Source of the DNA: Pyrrhosoma nymphula
Lineage: Eukaryota; Arthropoda; Insecta; Odonata; Coenagrionidae
Direction of reading: 5' to 3'
Length of the DNA stretch: 64,000 nucleotides
Assembly: GCA_963573305.1 (NCBI GenBank)
Contig: OY754337.1
Span: forward strand, 70,591,094-70,655,093
In this document: piece by piece, positions 10,781-22,130 of the stretch
Position numbering within the stretch: the stretch's first letter is position 1
How the letters are laid out: the number at the start of each line of letters is the position of its first letter
Notes under the pieces: generated by a model
Databases searched by the model: none
Told to the model about the DNA's origin: nothing
Seen by the model: only the letters and a program-made list of their open reading frames with translations
Translations under genes and position numbers: made by a program

Positions 10781-13700
10781 TTATTGTGCCGATTCAGTTT
10801 CCAAGTCCAGATCCAGTTTTACTGGATAAGAATGTCAAAATTTTACTCCTTGTTTAAATGAATAATTTTTTTTATATTTTACGTGCGCTTTCCGAGTATC
10901 ATTTCAGGTGCGAATTCAGAGGTCTGCTTTGTCCTTTTCACCACAACAATATTTTTTTCATTGATCATTCCATTCATATTCTTATTTTCACTTTTTTTTT
11001 CGTACGTGACCACTAAGAACTCTAATACACAGATCATGCGTGTCTTTATTACTTTTTAAAGCATCTAAAAAGTTGTAACCTTCATTTTGCCGAATTAGTA
11101 AATATCCTAATCTCTTTTGCCATTATTCACCTTATTCTTCATGTCATTTTCATCTATTTCCATTACCTCTTCTAGATCGCTGCATTCAGGTAATAGATTC
11201 ACCGCAAAGTGACTTTAATGACTTGGTTTCGGAATTAACACAGTGGAAATCATCCTCTAATGCATCGTTCCAACCTCGCTAATGCTTTTATGTGCCTTGC
11301 ACTATTTTTATCTTAATTTTCCAAATACTTTTTTATAGATCAGGCACCCGTCTCGTATTAATGTTTTTCTTAAAGGTCTTTGAAAAACGCGAATAAAATA
11401 TTTTTCTATTTGGCAACCTGGCAGTGTAGCGGCTCTGATAGAATATTGTGTTCTGTCGAACTTATCATGAAGGGGGACTGGGTGTGGCAATTGTAATTCT
11501 AAAAGTTTATTTCGGCATTAATTTGCGTTTCTAAACCGTGTATTAAAGAAGGTACCGCCTGCATTCGACAGGCAATAATATTTTGTCCTATAAGTTAAAT
11601 TTGGTTGTCATTTGGCTCTCTTTTTGTGGTCACCGTACTGATTATCATTCTGCTCGACCCTATAAATAATTTTGAATACTATCATAGCGTTTGGACCGTA
11701 TTTTTAGGAGAGATTTTGCTGAGAAACTGCCTTTTTAGGTGCATATTTACATCGATCGTACAAAATGTCCGTGTTACTGTCGAAATCACGCTATACGATT
11801 GTCAGTTATCCAGCTATATTAATTGGTTCCATTTTAAATTTTCATGGTTTTGATTTAACTTTTATGTAATTAACATTTGGAAGTGCGTGCCAACTGCTTT
11901 AATGAAAACATTTGTAGCTAAATGAAGTCATGAGTGGATAACAAGTATTTTTCCGTTCGTACGATGGATGTTACCACATTGCTGCTGACGAGTTACGTGG
12001 CTATTGAAAATATAAATAACAAAGGGGATGATTGGGCAGTTATAATTGATACCTACCGGCCACGGAATCTTTTATATGCGTTTCAACTAATCGTGGGCAG
12101 ATGCATTTGAAAGCGTAATATTGTAATTTCCCTTTGATTTTTCTCGATATTCTATTCTGGAACCGGCTTGTTTTAATCAAGTTGGTGGAATTATTTCTAT
12201 AAAATTTGGTGTTTCATTCCTTTGATCTTCAGGCCTCCATGCGATGGCACTGATATAAAAGTGTTCAATGGGAATTAATTGCATTTGCCTCTCACTGGCT
12301 AACATTTAAAATTTTATTTAGTAATAATTAGTATACATTCACTAATATGCAAACTGCATTCCCCCCGTGCGCGAATGGGATACTTCGCGCTACCTTTGTC
12401 TGTTTATTTTTAATTTCACGGGTGATTGGAAACGATCTTCGGTGCTCGATGTATAATTAATTCACATTATTTTCATTAAACTTTATGCAGAAATATTTAT
12501 CGTAAGATATTCATTTTTCTGTGGTGTCTAGTGTTAAAAAGAAATCCATTATTACATCAAGGCGATAGCTGCGTCTATACTTAACGCATGCTATCAAGTC
12601 GAAGTACTTTAGAGATTTCTTTAACTTTTCTTCTTTACTACAATTGGTTAATAATTTTTTATCTGCATGGGGACTTTATAAGGCTTCTGTTTGCCGCTAA
12701 ATGTGTAAATGACGCAATACATGTAGCTGTAGAACTTCTGCGTGTACGGTACAGCTAAAGAAGTAAGAGAGAATGCTTAAAGTAGTCAGGCACCCAAGAG
12801 GAATGGGAAGAAATACTGAGATATGTACGGTCGTATATCGTAGGCTCTAATAGTTGAAGATGATGGCATGAGTGGAAAGAAGTGAAAAAAGGAATCGCAA
12901 ATGAGATAGCACAATGGAAGTGAAATAAAAACGATTGAGAGATGTTAATAGCATTAAGGAAAAGGGGTCATTTTCAGCGGTTGATATTAGGTAATATCCA
13001 TCAAGTTTCAGTCGTTCTTAAATTACTTGTTGGTGGTGAATCATCAGAAAATTATGTTAAACGAATTCACCAAACCTTTTTTTTTTTCATAATTGTTTGC
13101 CAAAATCAAATTATCTCTCCTATGTTTTTGCTCGGGTTAAGTTTTTATCTTTTTGACTCATTCATTTATTTTAAAACATTGTCCTTGAAACGGTAATACT
13201 AAAACAATTTGGAGGAAGGAGTGGGATTGACGAAAGAAAGTCGGTATATAATATCATCAACTGTCAAATCCATGTAATCCGTAGTAGTACCTATAGATTG
13301 CTAATTTTTGAAATTCGGAAATCGTCCTTGATTTTGATTTGTTTTTACTTTTACCGTATTATTGATGACTTGTAATAATTCTTTGTCAATGTGGCTAAGT
13401 TTCAAACTTAGTGCTGCATGAAGTATTTGGGGCATCATACTGTTTCACTTGAAATCGCATAATTTTATTTTGCCAATATTTGCTCACTTGTGATTTAAAG
13501 CTATTAATTTCTTTATAAACCATGATTTCGACGTTTGGCTTATGTTCAAATCAAAGGTTCTTAGGTACTTGTTACGTTGACATTTCCCCAAAAGGTTTCC
13601 CTATATGGCTATAACAACGTGCATTGTTGCCAACTCAAGGATATTAAAAACTACTGCTCTCAGTGTTCTTAAGTAGTGATTTACGCAGTATTTCTTTTAT

Positions 13701-14140
13701 CATGTGCAAATTCCTCCTCAGCGCCAATTTAATTCATTAAATTAAAATGGACGGATGGATTTAAAAAATGGTTCGAGGAAAAAGTCAAATAAATAAAAAA
13801 GTAATTAGGTATGCATGCCGACAGAGTCATCTGTATTGCCGGTAATACCCTATGAGGGAGTAGTGTTGAGAACGGTCATCCAGAGGACTCTGCATGCCTA
13901 CAGCTAGTGTCGCCATCTATTATGTCCTCGTTGAGAAAAAATTCAATTTCCTCGTGGCAAACCTGATATAACTACTTCTCGATTTTGACAAATGAAATCT
14001 AGGGGCCGCCAATATTGTGTTGGCCATAGAATACTTGGTCATTTTAACTGAAAAATACCATCGGGCTGAACTTGGATCTTTCTTGGAGCATGTTATTTGT
14101 TCATTTGAAGATGCACAATTCAAGCTAGTTCGTTAAGAGT
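10781..14140. other. AT-rich spacer, no gene seen
   Basis: No recognisable domain, RNA gene or repeat boundary. A stretch at about 12740-12930 has a purine-rich, coding-like texture with scattered stops and could be very old retroelement sequence, but I cannot align it to a family. A short poly-T run lies at 13078-13087. Confidence 0.45.
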
Positions 14141-15161
14141 TATACTGCTTTGAAGACGAACCGTTCGCCTAGTGTTCAGTTAATGAACGAGTCTTTTGAG
14201 TGTTGCGGCACGACTTATTTGAGGAGGAGGAAAGAGATGGAGGCGGCTGAGAGGAAGGAGCCGGTCGTTCGTTACGACAGCCGTTCGACTAGGTTTATTT
14301 TGGCTCCCCGTGGTGACGGCCCTAATGGTCTCCTGGAGATGTTGTGTTGTGGGGGCAGCGTGGGCAGGTTCGAGAGAGCTTGATGGGGGATGAAAGAGGA
14401 GGGAGGGGGCAAGAGGAGCCGATGGGAGGGAGGGAAAGAGCACTCGGGACTAGTGAGAGGTCCGGAGAGGGGGACAGTGTGTGAACGGTCGTACTCCTCC
14501 CTTGTGTCACTTGGGACAAATTGCATTCAGTATGAGCGGTCGGGAGGTGTTGGCCGCTCTCGCCGGGCCCCGGTGCCCCGCGCTTCCTCGCGTCGCGTCA
14601 AGAGGCCTTTCCGATTGCTTTCTCCGTCGAGAGACTCCTGTCTATTCGACTCGACCTCTCTCTCCCTCTGTCCACTCCGTCGTGCTCGGGGTAGCCGCGG
14701 ACTTGGGCCGGCTGAGAAGTGCCTTTGTCACCTCGGATGGTGGGAGGGGTGTGGCGGGGGGTGATAGGGAGTGGTGGTGGAGAGAGGCAGGGGATTAAAA
14801 TGGCCGGGGCAATAAAATATGCCCCCTCGGAGCCCGGACGCGTGACGTTCGGTAGGGGGAGTGAGAGGAGAGGACGGGTCAGGAGAGGTAGCTGGACGGA
14901 TGGATGGCCACTTGTGCATGTGCGATGCTGTGGCGGCCTTTGTCTTGGACCGCTATACGTTTCGACCCCGCTTCATCCCTCGGGAGTACATCTGGTCGCA
15001 TCATCGGATGGGACGGTTTCTCCGCCTCTGTCCGCTTTCTCTCCAACTGACTCCACATCCCTCTCTCGCCGTTGTTGTCAGGAGCTATTCGGTTCCAAGG
15101 AGGTCATTCCGGTTTCTCTTTTTCCTCTTGCCTATTCTCGGCGTCGCTACCTCCACCCGAA
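14141..15161. other. GC- and CpG-rich island without a supported gene
   Basis: This interval is clearly richer in G+C and CpG than its surroundings, with many overlapping reading frames on both strands. The frames translate to Ser/Pro/Arg/Leu-rich sequence without a domain. It could be a promoter-type island or a non-coding exon, but no TATA, initiator or splice pattern decides this. Confidence 0.35.
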
Positions 15162-15642
15162 TGAATTGCCGCATCGCCAGGCTATTTAGTTGTTCCTGGA
15201 CCCACTTCGACGTGACAAATTCAATGTAGGAGTTGCAGCAGGTTTCTAGTTACCCAGTATTTTTCTCTTTCCAATTCTCTGAGTTGGTACTGCTTTCGAA
15301 ATAAATTACTGCATAGCCAGGCTATTTTAATGCCCCCGCACCACTATGGAAGCACACTATCAACGAAGCTTTGTTTTTAAAAATTAGGATCAGTTTTCTC
15401 TTTTCTCTGTGTTACCACTGCCATTGGCATAAGTTGCAGAATCGCTGAGCTATTTTGGCGTTCCTGGACTAACTTCTACGTAGCTTTTTCTATGCACGTA
15501 CTCTAGGGTCGTTTTTAAGATGAGCGCTTCGTTTTATTTTCTCCATATTATTTGCCTTGATTCAGCCAAACCAGAATGTCCAACCTGCCTCTCGAGACTA
15601 ATTAGGCTTTTATGAACCAATTTCGACTCGGTGCATTCAATG
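15162..15642 (+). repeat. Old tandem array, about 130-140 bp period
   Basis: Related segments start at 15162 (AATTGCCGCATCGCCAGGCT), 15302 (AAATTACTGCATAGCCAGGC) and 15431 (AAGTTGCAGAATCGCTGAGC). Each is followed by CTATTT or a close variant and then TTCCTGGAC.CACTTC-type or CCCCGCACCAC-type sequence. A fourth, weaker segment at about 15590 (AGGCTTTTATGAACCAATTT) ends in the CATTCAATG that also follows the first copy. The divergence suggests an old local tandem duplication. Confidence 0.55.
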
Positions 15643-16339
15643 AAAGTGTCCTATTTTTTGATAGCTAAGTTCTGCCTACTATGTTTGAGTGCACGTAATA
15701 ACAGTGCAAAGGAATAGTTGATAGCATAATAGTGATTGTAAAAAAGCTAGTTAGCCGAAAAAAAGTCACATGTGATCTTCATCGATACATCCATGCACTT
15801 AAATTTGGCCACTGTTGGTTAAATTTTCTCAATAAATTTCGGAAACCACAATGATGTTAAGTATTTATGCCAAATTAAATTTTCTAACGAAATAGAGACT
15901 TTAAAGGATTAAAAAGTGCAAACTCCGCTACAGTCACGAGAGTTTGGTAACAAAATTATCATATTCTTTTAAATGATAGCGTTTTTCAACTATCACTACT
16001 CGTAAATTCTTGTTCTTGTGTTAAAAAGTGAGAGGAGGAGATATAAACAAACGAAATAGATAAAGAAACAGGGCTGGGTTTATGTATTGGGTGCTCTCTA
16101 CACGTGTCGTTCCGTCTCACTGATGGCGTGGCACTGAATGCCATGTGAACTGCAAATGGCTTACTCGAGCCCCACATTTCACCACTGGCACTCGGTTTTT
16201 CACTGTCACCTTGCTCCTCTTCGATACACTTGTTGAAACGAAAACTGTTGTGCACATTCCCGGAATGCGCTCGTAAGCTATCGATGCATTATGTGACTTA
16301 CTAAATCATGAGATCGGTATTGTCATTGGCGTCCCGTAC
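15643..16339. other. Spacer, no gene seen
   Basis: AT-rich DNA with no domain, RNA gene or repeat recognised. Confidence 0.45.
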
Positions 16340-17420
16340 GTTTTGAAAAATGAAGGCACTCTCCCCGTATCTCCCTCTCTCTCCAGCTCATTCCTCTTCC
16401 CTCATGTTCTCGCCCTTTCACTAGTTTGCGTTAACCATCGGGGGATCGAAGTCGCCGCTGTTTGCCGGGATTACTCATTCATCGAGTCGGCGCGGACGGC
16501 AGTTACGAGAGGCGGAAGAATCGTGTGCATATTCAGAGGAGTGCCCCGCGGGGCGAGGGAGGAAAGGGAAACGGTGACTTTTTGGAGAAAAAAGAAATTA
16601 TTTGAGAGCCGAAGGGCTGTGGATGATGTGTCCGAGACCGAGGGGTTGGGAGCGGGTGGCTGCGTGGATATGACGCTGTGGTGTGGGAGGTCGGGGAGGA
16701 GAAAAAGTCAGCCACACACTGCTGGGATAAGTCAATAAATCGTACGCGTTTTCGAGTGGGGCTTATAGAGAAGAGAAGGTCGGAGAAGAAGAGAGGGCAT
16801 GGGATGACGTTGTGGGTGAGACACAAGGCGAAGGAGGAACGGATGGGGGGAGAGGATAGATATTTTTCCGGTATAAATATGGAAAGGAAAAGTTGCCATA
16901 ATTCATGGAAGAATACAAGACGTGTAGTTTTATTGGAAATGAAATATGTAGGAGGGCAGGCAGTGCGGAGGATTCCGCGGATGTGTTGTGGGTGTGGAGG
17001 ATGTGAAGAGGGAGTGTGGGAAGAGTAGGAGAGAGAGAGGGGGGAAAGAATGTTGAGAGGAAGTGGGAAAGCGATGTGGAGAGTAGTGGAAGGTGGGGAC
17101 TGAGCGGAGGTGGTGAGGTCTTCGGAGTTAGAGAGGAATGTTTTGGTTTGGCGGCGTGGGGGATATTTGTAGGGGAGAGAGGTGAGTTAATAGTGAGAGC
17201 GTTATGCAGAAACATGAAGATGAATGTGGGTTAGCTCCGGGCGGGGAATAAGGGAAGAAGTTGTTCGCCGTGTGTTGGGAAAGCATGTGAGTGTAAGGGG
17301 GTAGGGGCGTATAGGACGTTCAGCCCCGTCCTCGCTAACCCATTGCCCCCCTCTTTACCCCCTTCTCCCCCTACCTCCTTCGGAACACTCTGGAATCTGG
17401 CAATATTGCGTTCGGAGGCA
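16340..17420. other. GC-rich start, then purine-rich block, no gene
   Basis: GC/CpG-rich to about 16680, then strongly purine-biased on the + strand to about 17230, with many GGAGAGG and GAAGAGG words. It switches to pyrimidine-rich DNA near 17320-17385. Reading frames are low complexity and follow the bias. Confidence 0.45.
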
Positions 17421-18500
17421 TTCTGCGAAACTTGATACTTGTGCCTTGAGAGCTTTTGCTGTTTGCGTTTGACGCACTCGGATATGAATGACTTTGAATT
17501 TTTAATAATACGGAGACTCACTCAAGTTTGCTGAGCTAGTTCGTGAATCGTATTCTTGAGATCCGCCGCCGGTTAGGTTCTCGTGTTTGCACAGATTTGA
17601 GCCTTCCTGAGATCGAGAGTGAAAACTTGTAGCAGTCGTGAGCGTTACATCTTCATGTACGTTTTTATGTGCCCTCTCTGAGGTGTGTATATTTTCTGAG
17701 TTAACATCTTTTTCTTAATATTTAGTAAAAATCCACGTAGATATTACTTATTATTCGATTTCGTATTCAATTCAAAATTCCCTAAATCGAAGAGTGGGCT
17801 AATCTTGTTGATTTTGAAAGCTTTGTATAGTGTGTAATCCGAATGAAGTACTTTAATCCTTTGATAGTCGATGAACTGCAAAGTGGTACTCAGGACTTGA
17901 ATTCTTACTATTTTTCGTAAGCGTCAAAAGTTCTACAGACTGAATGGTTTACACACTGTGGAATTATAAAAATAACGTTTCAACCACCGCTAGAAATCCA
18001 ATTATCCGTTCTCGCTAAGGTAATCCTGTGGTAGAATTAGAAGATGACTTGTCTGATTTTGAATTATTTAGCCATCCCTGCAGATCATCAGATCGGATAT
18101 TAATTAACCATCCCATCGGATGGAATTCTTATTTTATTGTGATAATCCTCCTTTCAAATACTAAATTGCACTCATAAAAGTGGTATTTCTAATAATTACA
18201 CAATATCATGTATGATATAGCCCTATATTCAGTCGTTAACCAATCATGCTTATTGAATAAAATCGCTTATTTCGCTGATGATTGTTGTTTGTTGATCTTG
18301 AAATTTTTGAACTTTTGCATCGTGATAATTGTATTCTTCCAAGGCTGGCATTTTCATTTGTTTCCATTTTTTCCCTCTCGCTTCTCGCTATCATTCTCCT
18401 TCGAAACTTATGTCGATAATACAGAAAGAACTCTTTAAATAATACGTGAAAATCGTGGAATTCGAAAGTTTTCCTTTTTTTGTATTAAAACGCCTAAATT
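17421..18500. other. AT-rich spacer, no gene seen
   Basis: No recognisable feature. Confidence 0.45.
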
Positions 18501-18511
18501 CTTTTGAGGGT

Positions 18512-18643
18512 GCTCCTCTGGGGCTATCAATTAGTTCTAATAAACTTGAAGATTTTTCTCCATTCGTCGTGTTCATGATTTTATTTAGTCTCACGACGGT
18601 GAGAGGTACTCACTCTTGACCTCCGTCTCGATGGTCGGAATCG
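18512..18643 (+). repeat. Direct repeat, copy 1 (partner at 19054)
   Basis: It shares with 19054-19184 a GGGCTATxAATTAGTTCTA block, a CATTCG.C.TGTTCATG block and a terminal GACCTCCGTCT.GATGGTCGGAATCG in the same order and spacing. The two copies are about 540 bp apart and clearly diverged between blocks. Confidence 0.65.
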
Positions 18644-19053
18644 TTATTTATTTAAAATAAAAAGAATATGACTTTACGTTGACTACTTATTGTGTGCAGA
18701 TGATTTTGAAGCCATGTACGATCGAGTCACTTTAAAATAGCTTGTCTCAGTGTCTAGGTTTGTGTTCCTTGCGTAGAGTAGTAAAACGTTTTTTTTTATT
18801 CCGTTGGCTACATGAATAATTTTATATTGAAATCATTCACTCTATTAAAGTTGTACTCCCTCGGAGTCGGCGTTATTTTCGATGTTTCCGTATCCATTAT
18901 TGTTTTACGGATTTCCTTATAACTCTCCCTTGAAGTTGTTTTCGACTACGGTTGGAACAGGAGAAGCCCTTCTCAAAATCCATTGTAAAAAATTTACTCG
19001 TTGAATTTGATAGCTATCTCTTGGCTTACCTAACTATTCAAAATGTTGTTAGA

Positions 19054-19184
19054 AGCGCTCGATTTGGGCTATTAATTAGTTCTACAAAATTTTGGCTCTT
19101 TTCATTCGCCCTGTTCATGCTTTTTCTGGAGTCAGGAAGCCAAGAGGCCCTTCCCCGTGACCTCCGTCTTGATGGTCGGAATCG
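19054..19184 (+). repeat. Direct repeat, copy 2 (partner at 18512)
   Basis: Second copy of the duplicated segment, ending GACCTCCGTCTTGATGGTCG. A shorter stretch at about 19349-19385 (GGCTATCAAAAAAGGTTCTC) may be a third, more decayed relative. Confidence 0.65.
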
Positions 19185-19982
19185 GGAGGCTGTGATGAGG
19201 GGCACTTGCGGGAGAAGACACTCGGTGGCTCTGATTGAGTTCAAAGAGTCCCCTCTTGAATGTGGATGTTGTCCTGAGATAAAACTTTGAAGAGTCTGAG
19301 AGCTCCATCGCTAATTCGCAGTGACGAGTCGAAGACGAATCTTAATGACATGGCTATCAAAAAAGGTTCTCTTCATTCGTTTGGTTGTTTGCCACTTCAT
19401 GTGTAACTCGGAATTATTTTTTTCTGCGTTTTTATGGAAAAAGTATGATTTATTAAAATTTTTATTTCTCATGCCTTTGCGATTCGAAATTTCATCTTGA
19501 TGTTTTACAAGCCCCATGCATAGCGTAGTCGTTGAAATAAATGAGTACTCAGTTTGGTAATAAGTGCGCTCTAATTTGTTTTCGATTTTAATTTTATATA
19601 TGAGGCATTCCCTGTTATAAATTATAGTTAGAGAGTTTTATTATGCACTGATATTACGAAATCACTCATTTAAGCCTCATAGACTTCATAAAAAAGTTAT
19701 TTCTCCACTCCACGTTCTACGGATTCAAGAGGAAAGCAGGTGGATAGTATTTTGTGCCTCGTTTGAGTTCTGTAATCAAATAGCAAACCTACAGAGACGA
19801 TAGCCGAAAGACTCATATCCATTATTTTCATATATATAAGTATTTTAGTAAAATAATTGAAATAAAAATATGTAGTAAAACAAACGTAAAAATTAATGTG
19901 CTGTGAGTCTCGTAAGTAGATTCGTCTGGTAATAATGTTTTACTTGTACTATTTCTTACGAGTTAATTATAATTGAATGGAT
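19185..19982. other. AT-rich spacer, no gene seen
   Basis: Apart from the possible third repeat relative near 19350, nothing is recognised. Confidence 0.4.
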
Positions 19983-20039
19983 TTTCAGGGAAATTATAAT
20001 ATTGCTGCAGTTATTTCAGGGAAACTATAATATTGCCGC
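19983..20039 (+). repeat. Two-copy tandem repeat, 31-bp period
   Basis: TTTCAGGGAAATTATAATAT at 19983 recurs as TTTCAGGGAAACTATAATAT at 20014. Each continues into TGC(T/C)GC, so 26 bp are shared with two differences. Confidence 0.8.
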
Positions 20040-20293
20040 TGGATCCCTGGTTATAGGGAAGGTTATATGAAAATAATGCAAGAGAAGGAAACTTTCATTT
20101 GAATTAGACTTAAGAAACGAAGTAGGATTTACAATAATGGGAAAAAAGTGGGTTTTGGCATGTAAATCAGATCATAATCGCTTTGATTATGGGGTAAATT
20201 AGGTGCATGAGAACTTACCTTTGTAAAGTAAAACCCACAAGTGCTGGAATAAACACTAATATAAGCATTAACGTGAGTGAGGGAAAAAAAACA

Positions 20294-20363
20294 TATTTAT
20301 ATCTACTCGTCCATATTTATATCTATCTATTTATATCTATACGCCCGTATTTATATCTACTCG
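20294..20363 (+). repeat. Short minisatellite of TATTTATATCTA units
   Basis: Four imperfect units of about 17-20 bp built on TATTTATATCTA, with CTCG(TCCA) or CGCCCG interruptions, run from 20294 to 20363. Confidence 0.75.
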
Positions 20364-21902
20364 AAGTTTATTGCTCACAACTTCTAATATAACCTTTGTA
20401 ACTATATGATATTATTAAAATCGACGCAGCAGTAAATCAATATTACGTAAACGAAAATATTTCTCTGCCAATGGGTGATGCAAAGAAAATCGATGTACTG
20501 ATAGACTAATATAATATAACTTTATTGTTCGATGACATTTTTCCTATGGGACATGAACTCCAATCGTACATTCAATAGACTCTGTGGTTTTACAATGGAG
20601 AACATACTTTACCGAACTGAATACGGTGAAGAAAGAATAGCACAAAACAATTTGATAAATAAAAAATGGATAAATATGCAAGATGCGTTATTCCAAATGA
20701 AAAAGAAAGAATATTTAGCAGGAATTCTAAGTTTAAAATGTGCAACATCTTACAAAATAATAATATCGATCATATATTTATGAACAATTTCATGAGTATA
20801 ATGGTTTGGCATCATTTTGTGTTGACAATGAGAAATGATACAATCAATTGCAATAACAACAAAGAAATAAAAATAGAACAAAATATTGAAAGGTTGCAAT
20901 GGTAGTTAGCAGAGATAATTGAGGAACGGAGGTAACAAAAAAGGAGGAATTCACCTAGGTACTGGAACTTTTAATTACATGTGTTCAATAATACAGTATT
21001 TACAACAAGTAATATGAATAGCATAATAATTGACAGGCATACATTCAGAAACAGGAACAAGGTAATGCATATCCAAACGGTTTACACTGAGATACAATAA
21101 TATTTTTCGTACAGAAATGATAACATTTTAACTTTAAATTGATGTATATTGATAGAGGTAACTACGTTATCAGGAATACTTCCATGTTCATAGGCCAGAA
21201 TTTATAGTTGACGAGTGATATACGTTTGCCTACACTTCGGTATTTTAAATCGTCTTCTGGCACTTGGAAATTTTAAATCTTCGACTAAGGGAGATAACCT
21301 TATGAGAATACTTAAAGATCAAAGCCATTGGTTGACAATCACGAAAAGTAAATGAAATTTACGTGGAAATATTCTGAGGCACAATGGTTTCCTGAAACCC
21401 ATCTCAGAAGGAACAATGTATATCGGGAATAATATTGCCTTCTGGGGAATTTGGAAGATGAATTATGAGAAGCAGGTGTTGGATGCGCCATTGGAGATCG
21501 GAGAAGATTTTTATTTTTCATCGATGATGTAAGTCAGAAAATATTGAGAGTGACTATCGTTAGCGTCATTAAATGACATGATTATGATTTTTTGACGCTT
21601 GAAGAAAGCATAAAATCCTCTTAAATTCCTCCCCCCTTCGACATCTACTATGCTACGTGTAGATACATACCCTATTCTCAATTTAAATTTTGCCTTGAGC
21701 TCTTTAATAGTAGTATAGATTTACTAGCGGCTTCCATGTGTTTTAAAATGTGAGTAGTTTGCACAGTTGTTAATAAGAATTTTACTTTCGCACACGTATT
21801 TTGCTGTAAAATATTTATGTACTTTCTGGAATTACCTTCCGTTTCCTGGACAGTGGAAGTTTCTGTTAAAATTAGCTCGTAGGCTTCTGCGGATGTAGTT
21901 TT
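20364..21902. other. AT-rich spacer, no gene seen
   Basis: No domain, RNA gene or repeat recognised. Reading frames here are Lys/Asn/Ile-rich and of chance length. Confidence 0.45.
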
Positions 21903-21946
21903 GATTGTTTATTTTTTCGGGATTCATTCCGCGATGTTAAAATTGC

Positions 21947-21995
21947 AAAAAACAATATTTCGCTGTGGTCCTCCTGCCAGCTTCATCAGGTTAAC
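21947..21995 (-). ncRNA. Hammerhead-like motif, left arm
   Basis: On the minus strand the core CTGATGA (plus 21983-21989) and GAAA (plus 21958-21961) flank a stem II in which GCTGG faces CCACAGC. The extra two bases relative to the right arm weaken that stem. Stem III and the cleavage triplet are unclear, so this copy is probably impaired. Confidence 0.42.
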
Positions 21996-22039
21996 TGAAC
22001 TGATTCCGTAAAAACCAGCGAGACAAAGGAATCAGTTCA

Positions 22040-22090
22040 GTTAGCCTGATGAAGCTGGCAGGAGGACCAGCGAAATATTGTTTTTGGCAA
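22040..22090 (+). ncRNA. Hammerhead-like motif, right arm
   Basis: CTGATGA at 22046-22052 is followed by a perfect 5-bp stem II, GCTGG (22054-22058) with CCAGC (22067-22071), and then GAAA (22072-22075). The segment after GAAA (TATTGTTTTT) allows only a weak stem III and the NUH triplet is ambiguous. Core boxes and stem II are good, but catalytic competence is uncertain. Confidence 0.5.
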
Positions 22091-22130
22091 TTTTAACATC
22101 GCGGAATGAATCCCGAAAAAAGAAACAATC

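Larger units (their letters stand above)
21903..22130. mobile_element. Foldback element with two divergent hammerhead-like motifs
   Basis: Two inverted arms of about 105 bp (21903-22007 and 22028-22130) with few differences surround a 20-bp spacer. Each arm, read outward, has CTGATGA, a GCTGG stem II strand, and GAAA followed by TATTGTTTTT. This is the same outward arrangement as at 42.2 and 46.1 kb. No clear target duplication was found next to the arms. Confidence 0.75.

Noticed and set aside
12740..12930. Purine-rich, coding-like stretch possibly from a LINE
   Set aside because: No ordered set of motifs could be read in any frame.
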